Part shown: positions 8,055-18,275 of the stretch, in pieces
Layout of the letters: each line of letters opens with the position of its first letter
Numbering within the stretch: position 1 is the stretch's first letter
Assembly: GCA_963721115.1 (NCBI GenBank)
Contig: CAVRIA010000025.1
Location: 1-64,000, forward strand
Length of the DNA stretch: 64,000 nt
Source of the DNA: CAVRIA01 sp963721115
GTDB taxonomy: Bacteria > Desulfobacterota > Binatia > HRBIN30 > CADEER01
Direction: 5' to 3'
Program-made: the position numbers and the translations under genes
Notes under the pieces: generated by a model
Told to the model about the DNA's origin: nothing
Seen by the model: only the letters and a program-made list of their open reading frames with translations
The model's database searches: none

Positions 8055-8936
8055 ATGGGTCGATTCGCTCGCGCGATGTTGTTCAGCGCCGCTGCCGCGC
8101 TGCTTCTGGCCTCGTCGGCCTGGGGACAGCCTCAGAGCAAAGATCAGCAGAAGTGCATCAACAAGCTGAACAAGGACGGCATCAAGGTCGAGGCCCAGCA
8201 GGGCAAGGACAACACCGAGTGCGTCAAGCGCAAGGCCAACGACGAGCTCGGTCCTTCGGGAACTGGCACGCAGGCCGAGGACTGCATCACGTCCGACATC
8301 AAGAGCAAGGTGTCGAAGAAGCAGGGCAAGACGAGCGCTGACGACAGCAAGTTCTGCGGGGTCGATGTCCCCGACTTCGGCTACACCGGCTCCGCGAACG
8401 TCAACGACGCGGCGCAGCAGGCGGAGTACGATCTGATTCACGACATCTTCGGCAACCCGATCGACAGCGGCCTGTACTCCAAGAACCCGAACGTGTTCGA
8501 GGCGGTGTGCCAGCGCAACGTCGTCAACCGCGTCGAGAAGCTGATCCAGACGATGGGCCGCGAATTCGTCAAGTGCAAGAAGAACGCCCTCAAGACGAAG
8601 AAGCTGCCCTACCTGACCGGCGCCGCGTCGGCGTCCGATCTCAACGCCTGCGTCGACGACGCCGGGACGCCGAACTCGGTCGAGGCCGACACCAAGGGCA
8701 AGATCGCCAAGCGTGTGCAGAACCTGCAGGACACGATCACCAAGCAGTGTGAGTCGTCGGGCGTGTCGGCTACCTCGTTCCCCAACCTGTGCAACGGGCT
8801 GACCAACACCGCCTTGCGCGACTGCCTGAACGCGCGCGCCCGCTGCCGCTTCTGCCTGATGGCCAACGACATGGACGGGCTGAGCGTCGACTGCGACGCG
8901 TTCGACGACGGGCTCTCCAACACCAGCTGCCCGTAA
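8055..8936 (+). CDS. Secreted Cys- and Lys-rich protein of unknown function
   Basis: 293 residues. Sec signal peptide ending near 'ASSAWGQP' (about residue 25). The mature chain is hydrophilic, with repeated blocks in which a Cys is followed by Lys-rich helix and closed by another Cys ('QQKCINKLNKDG', 'NTECVKRKANDEL', 'FVKCKKNALKTKK', 'ITKQCESSG'). It ends in a compact Cys cluster ('RARCRFCLMANDMDGLSVDCD'). Spacing suggests disulfide-stapled helical hairpins, not CxxCH heme sites. I recognise the style from secreted proteins of Binatota-like genomes but know no function. It has its own promoter, a good ribosome binding site and a strong terminator, so it is monocistronic and perhaps abundant. 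Confidence 0.75.
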   Translation: MGRFARAMLFSAAAALLLASSAWGQPQSKDQQKCINKLNKDGIKVEAQQGKDNTECVKRKANDELGPSGTGTQAEDCITSDIKSKVSKKQGKTSADDSKFCGVDVPDFGYTGSANVNDAAQQAEYDLIHDIFGNPIDSGLYSKNPNVFEAVCQRNVVNRVEKLIQTMGREFVKCKKNALKTKKLPYLTGAASASDLNACVDDAGTPNSVEADTKGKIAKRVQNLQDTITKQCESSGVSATSFPNLCNGLTNTALRDCLNARARCRFCLMANDMDGLSVDCDAFDDGLSNTSCP

Positions 8937-8964
8937 TTGCAAGTCGCCAATCGCTTGCGCGCAA

Positions 8965-9000
8965 AAACGAGGGAGGAAGAGCAATCTTCCTCCCTCGTTT
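8965..9000 (+). terminator. Rho-independent terminator, 16-bp perfect stem
   Basis: The arms at 8965-8980 and 8985-9000 are exact reverse complements around a GCAA tetraloop. The left arm begins with A's and the right arm ends in TTT, so it could work on either strand. It sits 29 bp after the stop of the secreted-protein gene. Confidence 0.85.
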
Positions 9001-9140
9001 GCTTTGGGCCGATCCTCTGCGACGCTCGACGGTTAGGCACTTCATCAACTTTATTACTAGGTAGATCTGCTATCTGGCTTGACAGCAGAGTCGCAGCGCG
9101 GTACGGGGACGGCGCATGAGCAGCCACGATCCCCGTCCCA

Positions 9141-11344
9141 GTGCCGGCGGACGCAAAGATCCTGGAGGTGTTGCGCCGCTACTGGGGGTACGACAGCTTG
9201 CGGCCGCTGCAGGCGGAGGCCATCGGGCGGGCCTCGAGCGCTCGCGACTCTCTCGTGGTGCTGCCCGACCGGCGCCGGAAAATCCCTCTGCTATCAGGTG
9301 CCGCCCGTCGTGCAGGCGCGGACGGACGTCGTCGTCTCTCCGCTCATCTCCCTGATGAAGGACCAGGTCGACGGCCTGCGCGCCGCCGGCTACGCCGCCG
9401 CCGCCGTCCACAGCGGCCTCGACCCAGAGGAGCGCCGCGCCGTCGAGGCGGGAATGTCGGCGGGAGCGTATCGCCTGGTCTTCGTCGCCCCGGAGCGGCT
9501 GCTCGCGCCGCGCTTTCTCGAATGGGTCGACCGGGCGCGCGTGCAGTCGTTCGCCATCGACGAGGCGCACTGCATCAGCCACTGGGGGCATGACTTCCGG
9601 CCCGAGTATCGGCAGCTCGCGGAGATCAAGTCGCGCCTTCCCAACGCCAGCGTGCACGCCTACACCGCCACCGCTACCGAGCGCGTGCGCGCTCGACATC
9701 GCCGAGCAGCTGCGGCTGGTCGACCCGCTGCTGCTGGTCGGCACCTTCGACCGCCCCAACCTGACCTACCGGGTCGTGCCCCGCGTGGATACGCGCCGGC
9801 AGACCCTGGAGGTCATCGAGCGACATCGAGGCCAGGCGGTGATCGTCTACTGCCTGAGCCGGCGCGAGACCAAGGAGCTGGCCGACTGGCTGGTGGCCGA
9901 GGGCGTGCGTGCGACGCACTACCACGCCGGCTTGGAGCGCGAGGAACGGCGGCGCGCCCAGGAGGCGTTCATCGAAGAGCGTATCGATGTCGTCGTCGCC
10001 ACCGTCGCCTTCGGCATGGGGATCGACCGCAGCGACGTCCGCTGCGTCATCCACGCCGCGCTCCCCAAGTCGGTCGAGCACTACCAGCAGGAGACCGGGC
10101 GCGCCGGACGCGACGGGCTGGAGGCCGAATGCGTCCTGCTCTACTCCCCCGCCGACGCCATTCGCCTCGAGTCCCTCATCCAGAAGAGCGCCCTGGATGC
10201 GGAGGTTCCCGACGGCGTGGTCGCGGCGGGACGCGAGCTGCTCGGGGAGATGCGCCGTTACGCGGGCGGCCTGCGCTGCCGCCATCGGTCGCTGTCCGAG
10301 TACTTCGGCCAGGCCTACCCGGCGCCGAGCTGCGGCGCCTGCGACGTCTGCCTGGAGGAGATCGAGGGGGTGGACGACGCCACCGTCACGGCGCAGAAGA
10401 TCCTGTCGTGCGTGGCGCGCGCCGGCGAGCGCTTCGGCGCCATGCACATCGTCGATGTCCTCGCCGGGGCCGAGACGGCGCGGGTCCGCCAGTGGGAGCA
10501 CGAGCGCCTGAGCACCTACGGTCTGCTGAAGGACGTTCCGCGCAAGGCGATCACCAGCATGATCTACCAGCTCGTCGACCAGGGGTTGCTGGCGCGCACC
10601 CCGGGCGAGCGCCCGGTTCTGCACCTCAACGACGCCTCCTGGGAGGTCCTGCGCGGCAAGCGCAGCGTCCGACTCCTGCAACCCAAGGCGGGGCCGGTGA
10701 GCAAGACCCGATTCGACGAGGCGTCGTGGGAAGGCGTGGACCGCGGTCTGTTCGAGAGCCTGCGCGGGCTGCGCAAGCGCCTCGCCGAGGAGCGACAGGT
10801 TCCGCCCTACGTCATTTTCAGCGACGCGACGCTGCGCGACCTGGCGCGCTTGCGGCCCTCCTCGGCCCTCGGCCTGAGCCGCATCCGCGGCATCGGCAAG
10901 CGCAAGGTCGACGATCTCGGCCCCTTCGTCCTCCAGCACATGGCCGACTACTGCTCCAGCAACGGCCTCGAGGTCGACGTGGCCGCCGAGCCCGCCCGCC
11001 GCCCCGCCGCCGGGCCGACCCGCGGCGCCCGCGACCTGGCCTTCGAGATGTTCGAGCGCGGCGCGCCCGTCGAGGAAGTCATGCAGACCCTGGCGCGCGC
11101 CCGCAGCACCACCACGGCCTATCTGGTCGCCTACGTCACCAGCCACAAGCCGGCGGCCATCGATCCATGGATAGACCCGCACACCGAGCGGGCGGTCGCC
11201 GGCGCCGCGGCCGAGCTCGGCAGCTCCCTGACCCCCATCTTTCAACGGCTCGGCGGACGCGTCTCGTACGACGACATCCGCGTCGTCCTGGCGCACCTGC
11301 GCAATCGCAGCCCCGCGAAGGCCGCACCGCCGCACGCCGTCTGA
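9141..11344 (+). CDS. recQ: ATP-dependent DNA helicase RecQ (two frame breaks)
   Basis: RecQ spread over three frames. Start region 'ILEVLRRYWGYDSLRPLQAEAI'; after a 1-base excess near 9271 come Walker A 'TGAGKSLCYQ', 'VSPLISLMKDQVDGL' and the DEAH box 'IDEAHCISHWGHDFRPEY'; after a second 1-base excess near 9692 come helicase motifs IV-VI ('VIVYCLSRRETKEL', 'ATVAFGMGIDRSDV', 'QQETGRAGRDG'), the zinc site ('CRHRSLSEYFGQ', 'CGACDVC'), a winged-helix RQC domain and an HRDC domain ('VIFSDATLRDLARLRPSS'). The C-terminal extension after HRDC is about 120 residues. Both breaks are single extra bases with full conservation on either side, so an intact gene is likely. A GTG at 9141 is the best start; ATG 9116 would need a third shift. 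Confidence 0.85.
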
Positions 11345-11395
11345 CGCATCTCATCGGTCCGCCATACTCGACTTCGATCCGCCGGGAGGAACAGC

Positions 11396-11596
11396 ATGAA
11401 GACGGCCATCGGTCTCGCCATCGCGTTTGCCATCGGCGCCGCCTGCCGCTGGTTCGAGCTACCCGTTCCGGCGCCGCCGAAGCTGCTCGGCGCCCTGCTG
11501 ATCATGGCCATCACTCTCGGCTACGGTTTCGCCGATCGCTTCGCCGCTCGCTCGGCGGGCAATGCGGTTCACGCCGTCGAAAGGCCCGGCCGCTGA
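11396..11596 (+). CDS. XapX domain (DUF1427) small membrane protein
   Basis: 66 residues with two hydrophobic helices (about 2-19 and 29-47) joined by the hallmark 'LPVPAPPKLLGALLIMAI'. XapX proteins are small membrane proteins of unknown function, often near purine-nucleoside or aldo/keto genes; that context is not seen here. A GGGAGGAA ribosome binding site lies 7 bp before ATG 11396. It follows recQ by 51 bp and converges on the Bat operon 20 bp away. Confidence 0.8.
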   Translation: MKTAIGLAIAFAIGAACRWFELPVPAPPKLLGALLIMAITLGYGFADRFAARSAGNAVHAVERPGR

Positions 11597-11615
11597 AGTC
11601 GGTCTCGCTCGCGGC

Positions 11616-14270
11616 TCAAGATACCGCGCTGCGAAGAGGGGTGACCGCCTGGCTGGGAATCCATCCCCGCCGGCCGTCGCCTCGGCGGACCTGAAGCCAC
11701 TCGTCGCGCCGCTCCGTGACCTCGAGCAGAGTCCCCTCCGTCACCGGGAAATGCTCGGTGCCGCTCTCGGCGGGCTCGAAACGCACCGCGGTCTCGCCGG
11801 CCCTCGTCACCACCACTTCGCGGCGAAGCTCGAGCTCCGCAAAGCGAAAAAGCAAGCTGACGGTGACCACGGCCCACAGCACACCGGCCACCCAGCAGCC
11901 CCGGCGCAGAGCCACGCCAAGACGGGGGAGGACGAGGCGCGCCGCCAGAGCGATCCAGAGGGCGAACCAGAGAGCGGTCGCGAGCACGGCCAGCTCCGCG
12001 GCGGACATCCGCAAGGCCAAGGGGAAGGCGAGGCGCTGCCACATGGGGCGTTCGTCCACCGGCACCTTCGCCACCTCCTCCGCGTAGTCCAGATTGGCCC
12101 GCACGTCGGGATCGCGCGGTAGGAGGCGGCGCGCGCGCTCGTACTCCGCGATCGCCAGTCCGATCCGGCCGCTCTTGAAGTAGGCGTTGCCGAGATTGAA
12201 GTGCAGCGGCCCGCTCTCCACGCCGTGATCGAGGACCCCTTCGTACGCCCGCGCCGCGTCCCCGTAGCGCCCCTCGGCATACGCCGTGTTGCCCCGAAAG
12301 AAGCCGGTGTGAGGATCGGCACGCGCCGTCGAGCCCGCTTCAGGCCCGCCACCGGCACGCGCCGCCAGAGAGCTCGACAGCAGCAGCGCCACCATCAAGC
12401 CGGCTGCCAGGCGGCCGCTCGCCGACCGCGACCGCTCCAGGCGGTCGACGATGCCGCGCGCCAGATCCAGGGCGCGCTCGCGCTCCTCCTCCGCGGTGCC
12501 GCTGGGCGCGTAACGGATGTGCTCGACGATGCGGAAGAACTCGTCGACCTTCTGCGGCAGGTCGGCCGAGGTTCCGTTGCGAGACAGACAGGCCAGGACG
12601 CGCTCGCGTTCGACCGCCCCCGGCGGCAGGCCGAGCTTGGCGGCCAGATAGGCGGAGACTGCTCCCGCCAGGCCGTCGTAGAACTGCTGCGGGTCCGAGG
12701 ACCGCGCGCGAATCGCCGCCAGCGACCGCCTGACCTCGCGGCCCGCGTTGCGGAAACGCAGCAGGCTCGGATCGGCGGCGAATCGCTCCCGGCGGCGGAC
12801 GAAGAACAGAAGCGCGCAGAAGACCGCCATCGGAACGAGCTGCAGCACGAAGAACCAGGGCTTCTCGAAGAACGACGCGCCGCGAGGGGAGAGGCTTCCC
12901 GCCACGTCCTTGATGTAGACGATGTCGCGGCCGACCGGCGCCGGTGCCGCCGCCGGCTCGGCCGGCTGCTCGGAAGCGAACACGTGTGGCGCCGCCTCGG
13001 CGGCGGCGGGCTTGACGTCCAGCGCGATCGGGCCCCGCGTGATGGTGCGGTAGGCGCCGGCCTCGGGATCGAAAAAGCTGAAGCTCACCGGCGGCAACTG
13101 CTTCACGTCCACCCGTCGCGGGATCACCACCTGCTCGAAGACGCGGCGGTCCGGCGCATCCTTGTCCTTGTCGTGCGTCGGATCGTAGGCGCGAAAGCGA
13201 TCGCCTGCCGGTAGAGCCGGTGCCTCGACGCCGCTGAGGTTCCCCTTCCCGCTCACCCGCATCTCGACGGTCACCGGGTCGCCGACCGCGACCTGCGTCG
13301 GCTTGGCCGAGAGCGCAAAATCGAACTGCCCCACCGCGCCGCTGAAGCTCGCCGGCCGCCCCGCCTCGGGAAGCGGCCGTACGGTCAGATGGACCGGATC
13401 CGCTCGCACCTGCACCTGGCGGCGCTCGGTCTGGCCGAAGAACTGGTCGAAGAGCGGATCGCCGCGCCCCCGCCGGTTGACGAGAACGCTCATCGCCATC
13501 GTCGCCGGGATGTCGATCTCGCCCGGCTTGAGGGCGGTCATCTCGGTGTCGAAACGCAGCGTCTGCCAGCGCCGCCCCTGCAGGATCTCGTTCTGCCGCG
13601 CCGGCTGTTGGAGCTTGTCGAGCACGATCGCATCGCTGTTCATCTCCGGGAACTGCAGGTCGTCGACCCGCACGTTGCCGACGTACAGCTTGATCTGAAT
13701 CGGGACGCGCTCTCCCACATAGGCTTGCGTCTTCTGCGGCACGACCGCCAGGCGCAGCTGATCCACGCCGCTCGGGCGCGGCAGGTTGCCCCCCGCGGCC
13801 GACGCCTGCGCCTGAGTCAGCACCCGCAGCGGCACCGGATTCGAGGTGTAGGTCTTGCCCTGGTACTCGACCCGGAACGGGCCGAGCCTGAACTGGCCGG
13901 CGCGCTGCGCGACCAGCCGGAAGCGATGACTGACGCTGGCGGAGACCTGTCCGTTGACGATGGAGACCTGCGTCGACGGTCCGAGGTACTGGGCGCTGAA
14001 CCCGTCGAGGTTGCCGAGGTCGGGGACCGGCACGTCCTGACTGCCGGAAGACTCCAACGTCAGCACCGCTGAGTCCCCGACGGTCAAGGGGTTCGGCTCC
14101 ACGCTCGCCACGAGCGAGATGTCGGCGGCAGCGGCGGGTCCGGCGAGCGAGAGGGCGACGCACGCCGTCACGCCCGCCGCCAGCGCCAGCAGGGCGCGGC
14201 GGCGGGCGGCAATCGGTCGTGTGAACCGTTGCCGGAATCGAGGTGGAAAGCCTTGAGGCGAGAGCGGCAC
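11616..14270 (-). CDS. BatD-BatE fusion: oxygen-tolerance Ig-like protein fused to TPR-SH3 protein
   Basis: 884 residues, start GTG 14270 behind AGGGA. Residues 1-45: signal peptide. Next come tandem Ig-like BatD domains ('SVEPNPLTVGDSAVLTLESSGS', 'PSTQVSIVNGQVSASVSHRF', 'VAVGDPVTVEMRVSGKGNLSG'), a membrane helix ('WFFVLQLVPMAVFCALLFF') and a cytosolic helical domain. A second hydrophobic segment ('GLMVALLLSSSLAARA', like a BatE signal) then leads to TPR units ('GFFRGNTAYAEGRYGDAARA', 'LHFNLGNAYFKSGRIGLAI'), two helices and an SH3-like end ('DEWLQVRRGDGRRGWIPSQA'). BatD and BatE are normally separate; here one frame runs through without a stop. Last gene of the operon. Confidence 0.82.
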   Translation of the reverse strand: MPLSPQGFPPRFRQRFTRPIAARRRALLALAAGVTACVALSLAGPAAAADISLVASVEPNPLTVGDSAVLTLESSGSQDVPVPDLGNLDGFSAQYLGPSTQVSIVNGQVSASVSHRFRLVAQRAGQFRLGPFRVEYQGKTYTSNPVPLRVLTQAQASAAGGNLPRPSGVDQLRLAVVPQKTQAYVGERVPIQIKLYVGNVRVDDLQFPEMNSDAIVLDKLQQPARQNEILQGRRWQTLRFDTEMTALKPGEIDIPATMAMSVLVNRRGRGDPLFDQFFGQTERRQVQVRADPVHLTVRPLPEAGRPASFSGAVGQFDFALSAKPTQVAVGDPVTVEMRVSGKGNLSGVEAPALPAGDRFRAYDPTHDKDKDAPDRRVFEQVVIPRRVDVKQLPPVSFSFFDPEAGAYRTITRGPIALDVKPAAAEAAPHVFASEQPAEPAAAPAPVGRDIVYIKDVAGSLSPRGASFFEKPWFFVLQLVPMAVFCALLFFVRRRERFAADPSLLRFRNAGREVRRSLAAIRARSSDPQQFYDGLAGAVSAYLAAKLGLPPGAVERERVLACLSRNGTSADLPQKVDEFFRIVEHIRYAPSGTAEEERERALDLARGIVDRLERSRSASGRLAAGLMVALLLSSSLAARAGGGPEAGSTARADPHTGFFRGNTAYAEGRYGDAARAYEGVLDHGVESGPLHFNLGNAYFKSGRIGLAIAEYERARRLLPRDPDVRANLDYAEEVAKVPVDERPMWQRLAFPLALRMSAAELAVLATALWFALWIALAARLVLPRLGVALRRGCWVAGVLWAVVTVSLLFRFAELELRREVVVTRAGETAVRFEPAESGTEHFPVTEGTLLEVTERRDEWLQVRRGDGRRGWIPSQAVTPLRSAVS

Positions 14271-14298
14271 CGTGATCCCTAGAAAGTCCTTCCCCTGA

Positions 14299-16276
14299 CT
14301 ACCAGTCCTCGGCCGGCTCTCCAACGCCGGCCACGCCCACCTGTCGCTGGACGTCCTCCGGGCCGAGCTCCTCGTCGCGAGCCGTGTCGAGCACCGCCTG
14401 CGCCGCCTGCTGTTGCGCCGTCTTCTGCTCGTCGTCGGAAGTGACTCCCGTGCCGCCCGGCTGCTGGGCCGCCTCCTGGTCTTGCGGCTCGCCCTGCGGC
14501 TGGGCATCCGCAGCCTGCTGCTGCTCTTGTTGCTGCTCGGGCGCCTGGTTCTGCTGCCCGGCCTGCTGTTGCTGCTGTTGCTGCTGTTGATCCTGATTCT
14601 GCTGATCCTGCTTCTGTTGCTGGTCCTGCTGATCTTGCGCCTGCTGCTGATCCTGCTGCTGCTGATCCTGCTTCTGCTGATCCTGCTTTGCTGGTCCTGG
14701 CTCTGCTGTTGATCCTGATTCTGTTTCTGTTCCTGTTTCTTCTTCTGTTCCTCGAGCCGCTTCTTCAGCTCGTCCAGCTTCTCGGCGACGAACTCGTGAT
14801 TGAATTTCGCGTCGGAATCGCCGGGGTTGGCGGCCATGGAGCGCTTGTAAGCGGCCAGGGCCTGCTCGTAGCTGGCGATGGCGGACTGGGGATCGGAGGT
14901 CTCGGCGTTGGACCCGAGGCGATAGTAGGCGTTGCCCAGATTGTAGGACACGCGATCGGTCCACTTCGCATCGCCCTCGGCTGCGACCTTGCCCAAGGCC
15001 TTGACGGCTTCGTCGTACTTGCCCTGCTTGTAGAGCGCCGCGGCCATGTTGAACTGCAGCAGCGGCGAATCGGGAGCGTCGACCAGACCCTCGCCGTACT
15101 TCTGCACGGCCTGGTCGTACTTCTTCGCATCGAAGAACCTGTTCCCCTCCGCGGCCCGATCCCCGGGGGGGTCGAACCAGCCGACCAGAAACGGCATCAG
15201 GACCAGCAGGGCCACCGCCGCCCGGGGAGCTCGCGCTGGCTCCCGGCGGCGCCACCTCCACCAGCGGCGCCGCGCTCCCGGGGCCGGCTTGCGGTCGCCG
15301 ACCAGGCTCTCGACGACGAGGGCCAGCAGAACGCAAGGCGAGGGGAATCTGGAAACGGTCCTCGTAGCGGCGCTCGAGGCTGCTCTTCAGCTCCCGCTTC
15401 TCCATCTTGGCGATGTGGTCGCGAAACACCTCGTCGAGGCCCAGTGCCGGACCGAGCCCGCGCACATAGGCCCCACCTGTCGCCGAGGCGATCTTTTCCA
15501 GCACCTCCTCGTTGAGCCGCGACTTGACCACCTGACCTTTGCGGTCCTTGACGAAGCCGCTGCCCGACTCCCGAGACGGGTATCAGCTCTCCCTGCTCGG
15601 TTCCGATGCCGACGGTGAAGATCTCGACTCCGTGCTCGGCCGCCGCCTGCGCCGCTTTCTCCACGTCGCCCTCGTGGTCCTCGCCGTCGGTGATCAGAAT
15701 CAGCGCCTCGTGTCTCCCCTCGTGCGCCTCGAACCCGTCGAGGCTGGTCTCGATCGCGCGCGCCAGCGCCGTGCCACCGCGCGGAATGAGCCCGACCTGC
15801 ACGGAGCGCAGAGAGCGTTCGAAGGCGGCGTAGTCCAATGTCAGGGGACACTCCAGGAAGGCGGTCCCGGCGAACGGCACCAGGCCGATGCGATCCCCCT
15901 TCAGAAGCTGTACGAGATCCATCACCGCCAGCTTGGCCCGCTCGAGTCGATCCGGCTTGACGTCCGTCGCGAGCATGCTGCGCGAGGTGTCGATGGCGAC
16001 GATGAGGTCGATGCCCTCGCGCTTCACCTCCTCCCAGTGAAAACCCCATTTGGGACCCGCCAGGGCGACGACCAGCAACGCCAGCGCCGCGATGCGCAGC
16101 GCGGCGCGCCAGGCGCGCCGCCCCGGCGCCACGTCCGGCGCAAGCCGCGCAACGAGGTCCGCCTCGGCAAAGGCGCGCAGCTGCCGACCACGGCGCCGCA
16201 GCGCGGCGATCAGCACGACCGCGACGCCGAGGACGCCCAACAGAAGCCAGAGCAGGTTCGGATCACGCCACAGCAC
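14299..16276 (-). CDS. BatB-BatC: VWA domain fused to TPR and Gln/Asp-rich tail (three frame breaks)
   Basis: The N-terminal part is BatB: two membrane helices, then a VWA domain with MIDAS 'DTSRS' (Asp96, Ser98, Ser100), 'VGLIPRGGTALARAI' and 'LILITDGEDHEGD'. One extra base near 15575 shifts to 'EEVLEKIASATGGAYVRGLG'; another near 15337 leads through a third helix and a basic linker into BatC-type TPRs ('DRAAEGNRFFDAKKYDQAV', 'VSYNLGNAYYRLG'). A missing A near 14691 enters a tail of Gln/Asp repeats ending at 14299. Corrected, there is no stop between VWA and TPR, so it is a fusion, or two genes with an internal GTG start at 15215. Bat proteins form an inner-membrane complex driven by MoxR. 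Confidence 0.72.
14480..14750 (-). repeat. CAG/GAT-rich coding microsatellite in the BatC tail
   Basis: About 270 bp of imperfect CAG-CAG-GAT triplets encoding Gln/Asp runs such as 'QQQQQQQQQAGQQNQ'. On the plus strand it reads as CTG-rich repeats. It contains one frame break (near 14691), so the tract length or phase is uncertain here. Confidence 0.8.
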
Positions 16277-16312
16277 GCTTCGATCTCCCGGCCTTCGCGT
16301 CCGACCGCTCCC

Positions 16313-17305
16313 TCACGGCAACACCCGCAACCACGTCTGCGAGAGCACCGCCTCCGCCGCCAGAAGCAGGAGCGCCGGGAAGGCCAGCCACCCGTAGAGC
16401 TCGTCGTACTCGAGGTACTGCAGGCCTTCGTGCGAGGTCTTTTCCAGCTGATTGATCTCGTCGTAGATCTTGCGCAGGCTGTCGGTGTCGGTGGCGCGGA
16501 AGTAGCGCCCGCCGGTCGCCTGCGCGATGCGCTTCAAGGTTTCCTCGTCGACGTCCACCTGCATCGGCACGTAGATGCGGCGGCCGAACATGTCCGTCTG
16601 GGGAAACGGTGCCAGCCCACGCGTCCCGGCGCCGATGGTATAGACGCGATAGCCGAGCGTCTTGGCGGCCTCGGCCGCGGTCAGAGGCGGCACCTTGCCG
16701 GCGTTGTTCTGCCCGTCGGTCAGCAGAATGACGATCTTGCTCTTCGCATCCGACGCCTCCAGCCGATTGACGGCCGTCGCCAGGGCCGACCCGACCGCCG
16801 TGCCGTCCTCGATCATCCCGACGTGGGCGCGATCGAGGTTCTCGACCAGCCAGCCGTGGTCGAGGGTCAGAGGGCACTGGGTGTACGGGCGCGCCGCGAA
16901 CAGCACCAGCCCGACGCGGTCCCCGGGTCGATTCTGCAGGAACTCGCGAACCACCGACTTGACCGCGTCGAGGCGGTTGTCCCGCTTGCCGTCGACGGTG
17001 AAGTCCTCGGCCAGCATGCTGCCCGAGACGTCCACGGCGAGCATGATGTCGATGCCCTCGCTGTAGACCTTCGTCGCGGCCTTGCCGAGCTGCGGCCGCG
17101 CCAGCGCAGCGACCAGCAGGACCAGGGCGGCGGCGCGGGCCGCGGCGAGCAGCCAGCGCCAGCGGGTGCGCCGGCCGCTGCCCACCGCCCGCAGCGCACC
17201 CACCAGCGGATAGCGCAACGTCGCCCGCGCCGCCCCGCGCGGCCAGCGCACCAGCCACGGCACGAGGAGCAGTAGCGCCAGCGCCCACGGATCATGCAGC
17301 TGCAC
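16313..17305 (-). CDS. batA: BatA: VWA-domain inner membrane protein
   Basis: 330 residues, intact. Two N-terminal membrane helices (about 8-21 and 54-70) flank a basic loop, then a periplasmic/cytosolic-face VWA domain with MIDAS 'VDVSGSM' (Asp92, Ser94, Ser96), 'GDRVGLVLFAARPYTQCPLT' and 'IVILLTDGQNNAG'. The C-terminal helix 'LYGWLAFPALLLLAAEAVL' completes the BatA/BatB topology. The closing 'LRKIYDEINQLEKT' is typical of BatA in MoxR operons. Its start overlaps the upstream DUF4381-like gene by 14 bp. Metal-ion-dependent protein binding is the family role; envelope-stress or oxygen tolerance is inferred from Bacteroides and Leptospira homologues. Confidence 0.9.
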   Translation of the reverse strand: MQLHDPWALALLLLVPWLVRWPRGAARATLRYPLVGALRAVGSGRRTRWRWLLAAARAAALVLLVAALARPQLGKAATKVYSEGIDIMLAVDVSGSMLAEDFTVDGKRDNRLDAVKSVVREFLQNRPGDRVGLVLFAARPYTQCPLTLDHGWLVENLDRAHVGMIEDGTAVGSALATAVNRLEASDAKSKIVILLTDGQNNAGKVPPLTAAEAAKTLGYRVYTIGAGTRGLAPFPQTDMFGRRIYVPMQVDVDEETLKRIAQATGGRYFRATDTDSLRKIYDEINQLEKTSHEGLQYLEYDELYGWLAFPALLLLAAEAVLSQTWLRVLP

Positions 17306-18271
17306 GGCTCTCCTCCGGCTTCTCCGCGGTGCTCTCGATGAACTGCCGGGCGGCGACGTAGGCGCGCTCCGCGTCCTCGGCGGCGGGAAGATAGCGGGCG
17401 AACTTCACCAGATCGGCCTCGGCGAGGAACTGCGCCAGCAACGTGCGGTGGTTGGCGGCCAGCTGCGGGTTGCGCTGCGCCGCCTGCAGGAACTCCTCGC
17501 TCGTCATCTCCGGGGCGCGCAGCCTGAAGCGCCCTTCGAGATACGTGCGCACGATTCCCGAAAGGCGTACGTAGTACTCGCCGTGCCGCTCGGACTCGAG
17601 AAGGCGCGCCGCCCGCAGCCGCGCCAGGGCCTCGAGGGCGACCTCGTGCGGCGGCGGCGCGGCTCCACTGCTTGCGGCGCGAGCGGTTCAACAGCCAGTA
17701 CAGGCCGGCCCCGGCGCCGGCGAGAGCCAGAAGCGCCGCCAACGCCCACCAGAGGGGCCGGTAGTCGCGCGGCACGGCGACCGGTCCCTTGATGTCGTGC
17801 ACGTCCTTCACCGCCTTCATTCCCCCGGCCTTGTCGAGAAGGCTCTGCACGATCACCAGGGCGTCGGGAGCGTCGACGCGCTGCAGGTCGGACCCGGCGA
17901 CGCGATACTGAACGGTGGGACCTGGGACGAGCTTGTCCCCCGTCTCGTACGTCACGAGGGTGTACCAGCGCTCCACGACGAGGTGTCCGTTCTCCTTGTG
18001 CTGCGGCACCTGACCGAAGTCCGTGATCGAGAAGTCCCCGAGCCTCTCGGCCAGGACCGGCACGACGCAGCTCCACGTCGCCGGTCGCCTCGACGCGCAT
18101 CGTGTAGCGGAAGGGCGTCCCGATGGTCACCGTCTTGGGCTCGACACGCGTCGTCACGACGACCGGGCCCGCCGGGGTCGGTGCCGCATTCTGAGCGAGC
18201 ACGGGGCGCGGCCCGACCAAGGTCACCAGGAGCAGGACCGTCCTTCCGACACGCATCGCCATCGGCGTCAT
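17292..18271 (-). CDS. Exported single-pass protein of the Bat operon (DUF4381-like, two frame breaks)
   Basis: Reassembled from three frames. A signal peptide ('TVLLLVTLVGPRPVLAQ') precedes an Ig-like exported part ('VVVTTRVEPKTVTIGTPFRY'); an extra base near 18065 leads to 'LGDFSITDFGQVPQHKENG' and 'YTLVTYETGDKLVPGP'. A membrane helix ('WWALAALLALAGAGAGLYWL') and basic stop-transfer follow; a second extra base near 17655 leads to a cytosolic helical domain ('EEFLQAAQRNPQLAANHRTL', 'EADLVKFARY'). The position between DUF58 and BatA is where MoxR operons carry a DUF4381 or BatD-like subunit, and the architecture agrees. It starts 4 bp after the DUF58 stop. Confidence 0.7.
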
Positions 18272-18275
18272 CCGT

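Noticed and set aside
9141..11344. recQ as a true pseudogene
   Set aside because: Both breaks are single-base excesses with perfect domain continuity, and the same type of break is seen in essential ftsH.
14413..14720. Plus-strand Leu-rich open frame
   Set aside because: It is the antisense shadow of the CAG/GAT repeat of BatC, giving runs of Leu or Cys with no start signal.
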